Shown piece after piece: positions 25,696 to 33,665 of a DNA stretch of 64,000 nucleotides. The DNA comes from Pseudomonas viridiflava. GTDB lineage: Bacteria; Pseudomonadota; Gammaproteobacteria; Pseudomonadales; Pseudomonadaceae. The first letter of the stretch is position 1; every line of letters starts with the position of its first letter. A program made the position numbers and the translations under genes. Location: contig NZ_UTBZ01000130.1 in assembly GCF_900580865.1 (NCBI RefSeq), forward strand, positions 61,466 through 125,465, given 5' to 3'. Under the pieces are notes generated by a model, which saw nothing but the letters and a program-made list of their open reading frames with translations, did not search any database and was not told where the DNA came from.

Positions 25696-26320
25696 GTGTG
25701 CCGTCCCCCCAGCTTGAACGTGGTAGTGCTAAAACTTCGCCCATTACCATTTTTGCCGTAATCCCTCCGTTTGGGTGCTGCTTGAAGAGTTTGACGCCAA
25801 TGCTGATCGAGACTCGGTCGCCGATGTCGTCCCAAGCCCGCATGCCTTCGATATCCGCTGAGCGGTGAGGCCCTTTCCGTTCGTTCCACTTCTGAATTTT
25901 ACGAAGGGAGTCAGATGCCACTTGCTCAAGACCGGCGCCGTCCAGAAGAACCTCTTCAGAAAGCCCACCGTAGCGCCCCACGTAGCCATAGTGGATATTC
26001 GACCAGATGTCGTAGAAGTAATCGACCTGACCTTGCTTCTGCCAAGGACCACCGAACTTTTGCCCAATTATCACCTTATGATCCCAAGGCCGATTTTGAC
26101 CTACCCGCTCAGCCCAAAGGCCCATTGCAGTGACAGTGTTAGCAAGTGCAATTGCTTGGAAGTTAGGGGGGGCAAGGCGTGCATACAAAGGTAGCTTTTG
26201 AAATTCTGAGTTTTCGGCTGCTGCGTCGTAGCTCAACAGCTTCTTCATTTTGAGCACGGACGGATGGGTGATGTTGCGGTTCATTTCCCCTGCAATATAG
26301 CTGGACACCTGTTCCATCAT
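25676..26320 (-). CDS. Toxin-44 domain, C-terminal part of a split PAAR effector
   Basis: A 214-residue frame from ATG 26320. The C-terminal part has NRPWDHKVIIGQKFGG, then DYFYDIWSNIHYGYVGRYGG, the pattern of Bacterial toxin 44. The same frame is open without a stop back to about 26405 and reads DPANALVTPKPIPKKPK then SKPEPKAAVTCKDP, a Pro/Lys hinge such as joins PAAR to toxin domains. It is thus the second half of a PAAR effector, separated from the PAAR frame by a one-base shift. The ATG at 26320 has no good ribosome site. Toxin-44 proteins are treated as peptidoglycan-active or nuclease-like in the literature; the activity is unsettled here. Confidence 0.75.
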   Translation of the reverse strand: MMEQVSSYIAGEMNRNITHPSVLKMKKLLSYDAAAENSEFQKLPLYARLAPPNFQAIALANTVTAMGLWAERVGQNRPWDHKVIIGQKFGGPWQKQGQVDYFYDIWSNIHYGYVGRYGGLSEEVLLDGAGLEQVASDSLRKIQKWNERKGPHRSADIEGMRAWDDIGDRVSISIGVKLFKQHPNGGITAKMVMGEVLALPRSSWGDGTRDHVCK

Positions 26321-26394
26321 GTCAGGGTCTTTGCACGTGACGGCAGCTTTAGGCTCAGGCTTTGACTTGGGCTTTTTCGGAATAGGTTTGGGCG

Positions 26395-26703
26395 TTACAA
26401 GAGCGTTTGCGGGGTCGCACCACCCGCATCACCCATGGCAAAACCACCACCTACATCGCCTGACCCGGAAATGATCGTCCCGCCGTGGCTAGTCGGACTG
26501 CCCAAGTGGACCATGGGGCGCCCGTTCACCTGAATGGATGGGAATCCTGTGGTGATCACAGCTCCACAGCCACAGGTATCGCCAACGCGAGCAGATCCCA
26601 TGAAGTTAGTGTTTACGTCGCCACTGGCGGAAGCAATCGGTGTAGTGGCGTGACCGGGCAATGGGCAGACATGCTTGTCACCCAATCGAGCGGAGGGAGT
26701 CAT
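26395..26703 (-). CDS. PAAR domain, N-terminal part of a T6SS effector
   Basis: A 102-residue frame with repeated PAAR features: ARLGDKHVCPLPGHATTPIAS, SARVGDTCGCGAVITTG, IQVNGRPMVHLGSPTSHGG and IISGSGDVGGGFAMGD. PAAR proteins cap the VgrG spike and carry effectors. AAGGATGCC precedes ATG 26703. The frame stops at TAA 26395 right after ATPQTLL, while the next frame continues LVTPKPIPKK directly, so one base seems to be missing near 26397-26400 (CTCTTG where CTCCTTG would be expected). Confidence 0.88.
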   Translation of the reverse strand: MTPSARLGDKHVCPLPGHATTPIASASGDVNTNFMGSARVGDTCGCGAVITTGFPSIQVNGRPMVHLGSPTSHGGTIISGSGDVGGGFAMGDAGGATPQTLL

Positions 26704-26902
26704 ACGGCATCCTTGTCGTGTAATCAAAATGTCAAAGCATGAAGGCTGAAAGTGCTTTGTAGACTTCGGGAGATTACCGCACCGGCTGCGGCGAATCTTT
26801 AGGAACGATCTTGGTTCATGTTTTTGGCCGGTTGGTTTTATTCGAAAACTATCGGCCATGAGTCGCAGTCCTTGGCCGATAGCAGACGCGTTAGATATTC
26901 TT

Positions 26903-26934
26903 CCTCTGTGGCTGCGACATGACCGCCACAAAGG
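26903..26934 (-). terminator. Hairpin downstream of DUF6124 copy B
   Basis: CTTTGTGGC and GCCACAGAG (minus strand) form a short stem 10 bp past the stop. It is the shorter equivalent of the copy A hairpin and sits between DUF6124 and the promoter region of the PAAR gene. Confidence 0.55.
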
Positions 26935-26943
26935 GCTTACCCC

Positions 26944-27306
26944 TCAATCCACCGGCACAACATTATCCAGCGCTTGATTCACCGCCAATTCCCCCAGCAT
27001 CACCACTTGCGCAATCCCCAGCGCAGTTTTGCGGTGGCCTGGGTCCAGGAGAGTGGCGAAGTTGCAGAGCATTTCGGTGGCTGAGCTGAGGGACTCGCTG
27101 GCGTTAACGAGCAGGGACTCGCTGTCGTAGTCGGCGTTTGCCAGAAACATGGGGACGTGTTTCTGGTCGCTGCCCATGATGCGTTGGGCTGGCGTGAGGT
27201 AGTAATCGAGGGCGCGTTCGGCTGCGTCGTTGAGTGTTCGCGAGTCTGGGAATTTGTAGGGTGAGACTGGATCGGTTTCTGGGGGATTCGGCGTTGGTTT
27301 GAACAT
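26944..27306 (-). CDS. DUF6124 family protein, copy B
   Basis: A 120-residue member of the family with the usual start (MFKPTPNPPETDPVSPY) and end (AVNQALDNVVPVD), and SLLVNASESLSSATEML in the middle. The central part (QKHVPMFLANADYD) differs clearly from copies A and C, so the copies are not a recent duplication. GGAG is present nine bases before the ATG and lies in the paired arm of the leader. Function unknown. Confidence 0.88.
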   Translation of the reverse strand: MFKPTPNPPETDPVSPYKFPDSRTLNDAAERALDYYLTPAQRIMGSDQKHVPMFLANADYDSESLLVNASESLSSATEMLCNFATLLDPGHRKTALGIAQVVMLGELAVNQALDNVVPVD

Positions 27307-27600
27307 AGATGAAACTCCATATGGGACTTAAGGAGCCATCACCTTCGCTACCAAACGAAAGGTGGTGGCCATACGAAGGTTGGTAGACCGGCCCATATGG
27401 AAAATCCGGCGCGCCCGAGGACGCCCTGCGAATGGCCACCATAAGACAAATGCTGAAAAAGCATCTGCGCACGGTGACGTTATGCGTCATATGAGAGCGG
27501 GCTACCAAACCCCATCACTGTTTTTCAGTGACCCGGAAACGATAAAAACCCGAACCCCAGACGCACAAGCCGGCGGATTCTGGCGTAGTCGTAGGCAACG
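27307..27600 (-). promoter_or_regulatory. Structured RNA leader of DUF6124 copy B
   Basis: Same order of elements as copy A. P1 TCACTG/CAGTGA (27515-27531). TTGGTAG (27502-27508). Strand a GGTGGCCAT (27432-27440). GC hairpin with one G:U pair (27411-27424). Anti-ribosome arm CCATATGGG (27392-27400). CTACCAA (27380-27386). Strand a' ATGGCCACC (27364-27372). TTGGTAG (27348-27354). Ribosome-site arm CCCATATGG followed by AG (27317-27325), overlapping GGAG. A variable hairpin ATGC-TTTTTCA-GCAT stands between TTGGTAG and strand a. A block identical to copies A and C (27563-27598) lies at the 5' end. Confidence 0.75.
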
Positions 27601-28172
27601 GCGCAAGGTGTTGTAGCCTCAAGCAGGTAACGCGACGTGTCTTTTAAACAATGGCGGAAAACGCCTAAACACGCCTCATCAACACGCCGCTCAAAATGAC
27701 GCTCGTCAGTCTGTGCTGCAGCAAAGAACAGTGGGTTTGATCTCTTGAAACTGGGTAAGGATTTGAGGCAGACCACGTCTAGATACGTGGTCTGGTCCCA
27801 CATGATCTCTCGACCCTTTCTCTTCTGGAAATGGCTCGCGATGCTGCTGGAGCGATTGCTCGGGCTCGACGGTCGAACGCTGACGCCGGCAGGTCTTTAC
27901 TTTCGTTATCAGTTGCTGGAGGCCAGTGCGTATCTGGAGCGTCTGAGCAAGGAGGGTGGTGAGCTGCTGGAGCTACAAGTTCAATAACCGTTTCTGGCTG
28001 ATCGAGCGCCTCTGCGGTGATGCGCATTCATTCAACTGATGAAACACAAAACGTCTTTCGCGAGTTTGACGCATGGGCGAACCGTGCCTAGGGTTCTTGC
28101 AGACATTTAGCCGTCAGGCCAGTGCTGAAGGCGGGTCTGCCCGTCGCACTTCCACGTGAATGGACGCTCGTT
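27601..28172. other. Accessory gap: end of DUF6124 unit B, no convincing gene
   Basis: The left part belongs to unit B. After the palindrome an open frame on the plus strand encodes a leucine-rich stretch (FLFWKWLAMLLERLLGL ... EASAYLERLSKEGGELLELQ) ending near 27987. It has no ribosome site and no recognised relative, so it is not called. On the minus strand a frame containing AYDYARIRRLVRL crosses the conserved block (also seen in copy C), but without a shared start. Confidence 0.5.
27769..27794. repeat. Palindromic repeat, CTAGA-centred family, copy 3
   Basis: CAGACCACGT and ACGTGGTCTG are exact complements around CTAGAT. It is the best-conserved copy of the element also seen at 17754 and 25251. 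Confidence 0.75.
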
Positions 28173-29582
28173 ATGATTGCATCACGCCAGTTCTTGTTTG
28201 GTGTTCTGCCACTTTGCGCAGCCCTCGGCAGCGTAATGCCCGCGCAAGCCGCCACCGCTGATTTATTGCTGTCCACGCCTGCCACACCGGATGCGGTGGA
28301 GAAGGGTATGCAGGCAGATGGCTACAGCCTGGCGATCTCTGCGTACAACTGGGGTTACCCGCTGGTGCGCATGGAGCGGGTGGCACGTGAATACACGACG
28401 GTTCCGTCGCCCAAACCCGACACCAGCTATCGCGCGGGTCTGAACCAGATCGGCTGGGCGACGTCGCTGGCATCACCGTCCGCCAAGGACATGCCCACCG
28501 CCAACAATGACACGTACTACTTGAGCGCAGTGTTGGACCTGACCGAGCCCTATGTCTTGAGCGTGCCCGATACCCATGACCGTTATTACGTGGTCGATGT
28601 GTTCAACATGTGGCAGGAACTTGAACACTACGTCGGACGGCGCACGACCGGCACCAAGGCCGGCAAGTTTGTGCTGGTGCCGCCGGGGTGGAAAGGTGAA
28701 TTACCCAAAGACGCCAAGCGTCTTGATGTCACGACCAAAAAAATCTGGCTGTGGGGCCGAATCCAGGTCAAGCAGGGTGAAGACGTAGCGCCGATCCTGG
28801 CGCTGCAAAAGCAGTTCAGTGTGGTGCCGCTGAGTGGCAAAAAACACAACGGGGAGACGTTGCCAGCGTTGCCGCAAACGGACGATCCGCTGGGCTTTTT
28901 CACTGAACTGGCCGCTGCGCTCAAGGACAACCCGGTCAAGCCTGCCGACGCCGCATTGTTTGCCCAGTTCGCGCGTATCGGCCTGACGGAAAAGGGTTTT
29001 TCCCCCGACAAGCTGAATCCGGCCACGCGCAAAGGGCTGGAGCAAGGTTTGAAAGACGCGCCTTACGTTGCGATCGCGTCACTGGCCAGCACCTCGGAAG
29101 TGCGCAACGGCTGGAACTGGGTCACCGGCCTCGACAGTTTTGGCTACAACTACCCGCTTCGCGCGATGGTGGCCGGCCCCTATCTCGGTGGCCAGGGTGA
29201 ACATGAGGCGATGTACCCGATCCGATTCACCGACAGCAATAACCAGCCACTCACGGGGGCAAATCAGTACGAGGTGAAACTGGCTTCGGCGCCACCGGTG
29301 AATGCGTTCTGGTCACTGACGATGTATGACGCCAGTGACAAAATGCTGGTCGACAACGAGATCAAACGCTACAAGGTCGGCACCGACACTCAGGGGTTGA
29401 AAGTGGCGGCGGACGGCTCGATCACCATCCCGATCTCACACAAAAAACCGCAGGGCGAGAACGCCGCCAATTGGCTGCCGGCTCCGGAGGGTGGCTTCTA
29501 TGTCTTGTTGCGCTTGTATCAGCCTTCCGAGGACGTGCTGTCGGGCAAGTGGCAGTTGCCGCAATTGAACAAGGTTAATTGA
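28173..29582 (+). CDS. Exported DUF1254/DUF1214 domain protein
   Basis: A 469-residue protein. A signal peptide (MIASRQFLFGVLPLCAALGS to AQA) is followed by the DUF1254 domain (AYNWGYPLVRMERV near residue 55; NNDTYYLSAVLDLTEPYVLS near 110; RYYVVDVFNMWQ) and the DUF1214 domain (NAFWSLTMYDASDKMLVDN near 380; GGFYVLLRLYQPSEDVLSGK at the end). Such proteins are common in soil bacteria and have no established reaction. ATG 28173 is chosen over the opening at 28122 because of the signal peptide. Confidence 0.88.
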   Translation: MIASRQFLFGVLPLCAALGSVMPAQAATADLLLSTPATPDAVEKGMQADGYSLAISAYNWGYPLVRMERVAREYTTVPSPKPDTSYRAGLNQIGWATSLASPSAKDMPTANNDTYYLSAVLDLTEPYVLSVPDTHDRYYVVDVFNMWQELEHYVGRRTTGTKAGKFVLVPPGWKGELPKDAKRLDVTTKKIWLWGRIQVKQGEDVAPILALQKQFSVVPLSGKKHNGETLPALPQTDDPLGFFTELAAALKDNPVKPADAALFAQFARIGLTEKGFSPDKLNPATRKGLEQGLKDAPYVAIASLASTSEVRNGWNWVTGLDSFGYNYPLRAMVAGPYLGGQGEHEAMYPIRFTDSNNQPLTGANQYEVKLASAPPVNAFWSLTMYDASDKMLVDNEIKRYKVGTDTQGLKVAADGSITIPISHKKPQGENAANWLPAPEGGFYVLLRLYQPSEDVLSGKWQLPQLNKVN

Positions 29583-29657
29583 CGCGTTGAACATCCTCTT
29601 TGAACGACGTCCGATAGATGCGTCATCAGCTGGCAATCAAACATCGCGATGTGGGCC

Positions 29658-30050
29658 TCAAGGCGACTGCCAAGGCCCACCATCCTCCACAGGCACCTCA
29701 CCCAGATCATAAGGATTGACCCCTTCAAGGCAGCCTACATTGAAGCCGAACTCCTGCGGGTTGGTGCTGCGTCGGTGATGGGTGTAGATCCCGCAGTTGC
29801 CGCAGAAAAAGTGCTCGGCCACTTGCTGGCCAAAACTGTATTTCAACAATGCCGACTTACCACGGATGACTTTCAGGTCAGCCGCCGGCACCGCTGCAAC
29901 GATCGCGCCCCGGCGTTTGCAGAACGAACAGTCGCAGCGGTGCGGCGTGGGCAGGCCATCGGGCAAGTGGATTTCGAGGATCACCGCGCCGCAATGGCAA
30001 CTCGCGCGGTGGTCACGGCGGATCAGCGTGTTACCGACCTGTTTGAGCAT
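29658..30050 (-). CDS. GFA family protein (glutathione-dependent formaldehyde-activating enzyme-like)
   Basis: A 130-residue zinc-binding protein: SCHCGAVILEIHL with CxC near residue 18, RCDCSFCKRRGAIV with CxxC near 45 and FFCGNCGIYTHH near 90. The cysteine pattern is that of the GFA/CENP-V fold. GGAGG precedes ATG 30050. It lies 2 bp after the DUF6555 stop codon, so the two are cotranscribed. Most GFA proteins do not act on formaldehyde; the substrate is unknown. Confidence 0.88.
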   Translation of the reverse strand: MLKQVGNTLIRRDHRASCHCGAVILEIHLPDGLPTPHRCDCSFCKRRGAIVAAVPAADLKVIRGKSALLKYSFGQQVAEHFFCGNCGIYTHHRRSTNPQEFGFNVGCLEGVNPYDLGEVPVEDGGPWQSP

Positions 30051-30052
30051 GA

Positions 30053-30301
30053 CTAAGCCTCCATCCAGTCCACCATTGCCGTTTCGCGCCATTTCACCTC
30101 GGTGATGCCGAACCGCTCGGCCTGGGGTTTGGAAATGACTTTCAACGGTGGCTTGCCGGGCTTGGGAATCGGCGCAATGCCGGCGTCGCAGCTCGCCCAA
30201 TGCCATGCGTCAGCGTTGCGCATGGTTTTGGCGCGGATGACGAATGACTTTGGTTGGTCGTGAAGTTTGTATTCGATGACGAAGATGTCGACGTTGCTCA
30301 T
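30053..30301 (-). CDS. DUF6555 family protein, copy 1
   Basis: An 82-residue protein starting MSNVDIFVIEYKLHDQPKSF with AKTMRNADAWHWASCDAG in the middle and ERFGITEVKW near the end. The pattern (YEIEY-type beta start, a helix, then GITDIKV-type end) is shared with the protein at 42834-43070. AAGGAGG precedes ATG 30301, which is better than the upstream opening. It is followed at once by the GFA gene. Function unknown. Confidence 0.72.
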   Translation of the reverse strand: MSNVDIFVIEYKLHDQPKSFVIRAKTMRNADAWHWASCDAGIAPIPKPGKPPLKVISKPQAERFGITEVKWRETAMVDWMEA

Positions 30302-30500
30302 GCGTTCCTCCTTACGCTCATACGCAAATGAGTTTTGCCGACAAAAAAAATTCAAAGGATTTTCGGGGGTTGTTTCGGGTTGCTGACAAACGCTTTGCTT
30401 TGAACGGTTGGAACCGGCGGCGACCTAAAGATCAAGCGTCTGCCAAGCACACACACACACGGACGAAAATACCCCACGATTTCAGCCCCGGAGATAACCG

Positions 30501-30935
30501 GTGAACAAGACGATCAGCGCCGAGGATTTGAACATTCATTTCAAGCACAACGATGACGCTGCACTGTTTAGGTGGCTGCTTGCCAGTTTACTGATGGGCA
30601 AGCGGATTCAGGCCGAAATCGCCGCCGAAGCCTATCGGGTGATTGCCGATAAATACATGCGTGATACACCGCGCAAGCTTGCTGCGTGCAGCCATCGTGA
30701 ACTGGTTGCGATGCTCGGAGAGGCGCATTACGTGCGTTACGACGAGACCACCGCCGTGCGGCTGCACGCCTTGGCACGCCGACTAAACGACGAGTACGCG
30801 GGCAAAGTCAGCCATATGGTCGAGGCAAGTGCTGATCGCCAGGCCTTTGAAAAGCGCCTCGCAGAATTCGACGGCATCGGCCCGAAAACCGTGGAAATTT
30901 TCATGCGCGACGCAAGCGCTGTGCTTGGCCTTTGA
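30501..30935 (+). CDS. HhH (endonuclease III-like) DNA-binding protein
   Basis: A 144-residue protein with a helical body (LFRWLLASLLMGKRIQAEIA, then RLHALARRLNDEYAG) and a C-terminal helix-hairpin-helix FDGIGPKTVEIFMRDA. The hairpin and the following acidic helix resemble HhH-GPD glycosylases, but the usual catalytic Lys/Asp pair and the iron-sulphur loop of Nth are not evident, and it is shorter than Nth. It is related to the uncharacterised endonuclease III-like proteins. Confidence 0.75.
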   Translation: MNKTISAEDLNIHFKHNDDAALFRWLLASLLMGKRIQAEIAAEAYRVIADKYMRDTPRKLAACSHRELVAMLGEAHYVRYDETTAVRLHALARRLNDEYAGKVSHMVEASADRQAFEKRLAEFDGIGPKTVEIFMRDASAVLGL

Positions 30936-30981
30936 TCGCGGGCCGTGACAAAGAGTGGCCACCACCCGCGTCGTGCAAAGG

Positions 30982-31458
30982 CTACCTGACTCGACCACCA
31001 GAACGACTGATCGCCAACAAACACAGCCCGACCAGCAATGCTGCGCCCGCAACCAGTAGCGCCGAAGGTTGCATCGGCTGGCGTATGCCTGCTGCCGTAT
31101 GCCGTTGCGATATTGCCAGTGGTCGGCTTTCAATGGTCACTTCGTCAAGCGTCCGGAACGGCGTAACGACTTCTGCCCGAAACGGTATTTCATCGATGCT
31201 CAGACGCAAGCCGTCTGTCAGCTCCAGTGACCGCGCGGTGATTGTGCCGACGATTCTGTCTGGATAAACCGGTTCGCCATTGGGGTCGAGTTGGTCATAC
31301 ATGAAATTCTGCCCTTCGAGCCAGCCGACGGCCGTTTGCAACTCGGGGCCCAAGTAATACTTGCCGTCGAGGAAAAATCCAGGAAATTGCGGCGCGCGCT
31401 CCACGCTTTCAATGCGATAACGCTCACCCGGTTTCATACCGGTTTCAGGGGCAATCAT
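30982..31458 (-). CDS. Hypothetical protein with C-terminal membrane anchor
   Basis: A 158-residue protein: a beta-rich N-terminal region (GERYRIESVERAPQFPGFF; GKYYLGPELQTAVGWLEGQ), a second region (TITARSLELTDGLRLSIDEI) and a hydrophobic tail (LLVAGAALLVGLCLLAISR). GGAGGG lies seven bases before ATG 31458. No family recognised. The single C-terminal segment suggests a tail-anchored protein. Confidence 0.65.
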   Translation of the reverse strand: MIAPETGMKPGERYRIESVERAPQFPGFFLDGKYYLGPELQTAVGWLEGQNFMYDQLDPNGEPVYPDRIVGTITARSLELTDGLRLSIDEIPFRAEVVTPFRTLDEVTIESRPLAISQRHTAAGIRQPMQPSALLVAGAALLVGLCLLAISRSGGRVR

Positions 31459-31563
31459 GGTCAATCCCTCCGCTGTTGGTTCAGCGGTAGAGAACAAGGA
31501 TCGACCGTCGTTCCATGTAAAGGAGGAAAGGTAGCTGTTGTCTTAGTCAACAGTCTGGATCAT

Positions 31564-32913
31564 TCAAGAGAGCAAACGCACACCTGAGCGAATCAGGCCC
31601 TTTACCGTCAATTGCCGAATCTTCTCCCGCAATGCTTCGCGCTCTGCCTTGGGCGTTACCGGATCGACAATCAAATACTGCCTGTCGCACCACGATTCGA
31701 TTTGGCCGAGCCAGTAGGTTTGTCCGGCGTGGCCCGTGTCGAGGCGCCCCAGCAAGTAGCCGATTTGTTGCCATGTCGGCAGCAGGCGAAAAATGGCGCG
31801 ACGCCGCGTCAGCGTGAGTTCATGCCAGTCTTGATCGAGTCTGGCTATTAATCCGTGACGCAACAACGGCCAGGAAACTTTGTCCAGTTGCGCCACCACC
31901 ACCGAAAAAACCTTGTCCGACGGATCATCGAGCGCCGCGAACAGTTCAGGCAGTTGATCATCACGAAGCAGGCGCGCTGCTGCCTGTCGCACGGTCACAA
32001 AAGCCGAGCGTAATGCGGTGGCATGCCAGTGCTCTGGCAACGTGATATCGAGTTCACTGGTCAGACCGAGAACACCCAACCAGTGTTGTTTTGCCGTAAG
32101 CAAAGGCTGACTCAAACGCTCGGTGAGGACGGCATGCGCGTCAACGTCGTTACGAGGCGCCGCCCACAGCGCCAGATTGCGGACGGCTGGTGACACATCC
32201 AACAAGGCTTCGCGCAGAACAGGTTTCGGATCGGAGAGTAGTGGCAGCAGCGCATAAAGCACGCGCACACGGATTTTGCCGCCGGGGCGCGACATCGCAT
32301 CGAGGAGCAACGGCAGACTTTGTGCCGCTGGCAACGTCGCACTCGCCGACACCGCCATCAAGCGTACGGTCAATTCGCGATGAGCCAAAGCGCTGCGGAG
32401 CAGGGCTTCGCGATCTTCAGGGTTTTCCAGCAACAGCGTAAACAGGTAACGCGCGGCTTTGCCCTGGCGATTCAAGAAGTCGGCGTACACCTCATCCTGG
32501 CATTCCGCTGATTGCAGCATTGCGCGTACTGTCGACAGTGTCTGGCCATGGTCGACCCGGCGTTGCGCTGTCAATGCCATCAACGGTTCGAGTGCGGACA
32601 ACCAGGCCTGGGTATGAGCAGGCGAGAAGTAGTGTTGCAGGCCCGCCGCCGCCAAATCGCGCACCTGCGGGACCCAGTCGTTCAGACGTTCGATCAGCAC
32701 CGCTAATGCTTCGGGGTACGGCTGTCTGCACAGTTCTCGCACCGCAACCTCTCGAACAAAACCGTTGGAGTGATTGCTCACGTCGGCCCATGTGCCGGTA
32801 TTGCCGAGGCGAGTGAGGATCTCCAGCGCCTCGTTGCGCCGATAATTTTCATAGGTGGAAGACTGTCCTTGCTTTTCTGCCAACCGAGCCAGCCAGTCTT
32901 GAGTGGTGTTCAT
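31564..32913 (-). CDS. HEAT-repeat domain protein
   Basis: A 449-residue, all-helical protein made of two-helix repeats. Clear examples are FVREVAVRELCRQPYPEAL, WVPQVRDLAAAGLQHYF, LTVRLMAVSASATLPAAQ, KIRVRVLYALLPLL and FVTVRQAAARLLRDDQLP. HEAT scaffolds bind other proteins. No catalytic motif or signal peptide is visible. The role is unknown. Confidence 0.82.
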   Translation of the reverse strand: MNTTQDWLARLAEKQGQSSTYENYRRNEALEILTRLGNTGTWADVSNHSNGFVREVAVRELCRQPYPEALAVLIERLNDWVPQVRDLAAAGLQHYFSPAHTQAWLSALEPLMALTAQRRVDHGQTLSTVRAMLQSAECQDEVYADFLNRQGKAARYLFTLLLENPEDREALLRSALAHRELTVRLMAVSASATLPAAQSLPLLLDAMSRPGGKIRVRVLYALLPLLSDPKPVLREALLDVSPAVRNLALWAAPRNDVDAHAVLTERLSQPLLTAKQHWLGVLGLTSELDITLPEHWHATALRSAFVTVRQAAARLLRDDQLPELFAALDDPSDKVFSVVVAQLDKVSWPLLRHGLIARLDQDWHELTLTRRRAIFRLLPTWQQIGYLLGRLDTGHAGQTYWLGQIESWCDRQYLIVDPVTPKAEREALREKIRQLTVKGLIRSGVRLLS

Positions 32914-32999
32914 GGGGCAGTCCTGTGCGTCCTTGCGGGGGTGATTTTTTGCGCAAAAGCGTCAGCCTACGCGACTTGCGCCGGAGGGCAAAAAAATCC

Positions 33000-33181
33000 T
33001 TATTTTTCTGAAGACTTCAACTCAGTCAGGAGCGACTTGATTTTTTCAAGCTCTTCAAACGTTGCCTTATGAGTGATGACTATTGTTGCCCATGGCGGCC
33101 GTTTGTGGGCGGAGGCAAACACGCCGTGTGGGGCGCGGGTGATGTTTACGTTGCCGGGGTGTGCAGGATCTGCGCAGGCAT
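33000..33181 (-). pseudogene. Small gene (about 60 codons) with an apparent one-base deletion
   Basis: ATG 33181 is preceded by AAAGGA and reads MPAQILHTP before meeting a stop. One base inserted into the CCCC run near 33150 joins it to a frame reading NVNITRAPHGVFASAHKRPP, then WATIVITHKATFEELEKIKS and a normal stop at 33000, a coherent 60-residue protein with an amphipathic C-terminal helix. The composition of the second frame is clearly protein-like. It could be a real pseudogene or a homopolymer sequencing error. Confidence 0.45.
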
Positions 33182-33665
33182 CGTGACGAGTCCTTTGTTA
33201 CTCTTTGGCCTCAGTTGCTTAAGGACCTCCGGCTGACGGTGCAGAGCTGACGTTGTTCGTTTGGCGGGAGTTTGGGGAAAACCCGATACCACCGAAGGCG
33301 CAAGGCCCTTCCATTGAAGAAGTGATCAAACATCTGCGTATTGCGTATGGCTGATTGTTGAAACAAGGCTCAACGAACCCACAAGCTATTCAGAGACTTC
33401 TCGCTGACTGAATGGTGTCGATATCGACCGCTCGGTCTTCGCATGTCGATATCAGACACAACCATGGCGCATTCAGGCTACTGAATCATCTGACGGGCCG
33501 GGTAAGGTGGCGTGGCTTTACAACAAAATGACTCCATCAAATCATGGGGTTGATAAGAACTGCGGCGGTTGAACGGACTTCTTTCAGAGGTTCGGCAGGC
33601 AACGAGGGTGCTCGTTTGCCCGGTCAATTCGCTTAAATGTCGATCAGCAGAGAATAAGAAAACCA
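33182..33665. other. Non-coding gap before the permease gene
   Basis: The plus strand holds a short tail frame ending near 33353 (LFVWREFGENPIPPK ... VIKHLRIAYG) without a start, probably a gene remnant. A direct repeat TGTCGATATC occurs at 33416-33425 and 33444-33453, the first within the palindrome GTCGATATCGAC. Nothing else stands out. Confidence 0.5.

Larger units (their letters stand above)
26890..27837. repeat. DUF6124 unit, copy B (paralogous with 24361-25310)
   Basis: The second of two diverged direct copies. It starts at the hairpin beyond DUF6124 copy B and ends after CTCTCGACCCTTTCTCTTCTGGAAATGG, matching the end of unit A at the immunity stop codon. The PAAR/toxin-44/immunity genes lie exactly between the units. 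Confidence 0.75.

Noticed and set aside
26385..26410. Programmed -1 ribosomal frameshift joining PAAR and toxin 44
   Set aside because: The site has no X-XXY-YYZ slippery heptamer and no evident downstream pseudoknot. A missing base is the simpler explanation.
27525..27803. Minus-strand gene containing AYDYARIRRLVRL upstream of DUF6124 copy B (and the similar frame at 58066-58332)
   Set aside because: Only the part over the conserved block is shared between copies; starts and both ends differ. More likely a conserved nucleic-acid element, though a leader peptide is not excluded.
30450..30464. Short (AC)n run
   Set aside because: Too short, and not in a coding sequence or next to a start, so phase variation is unlikely.
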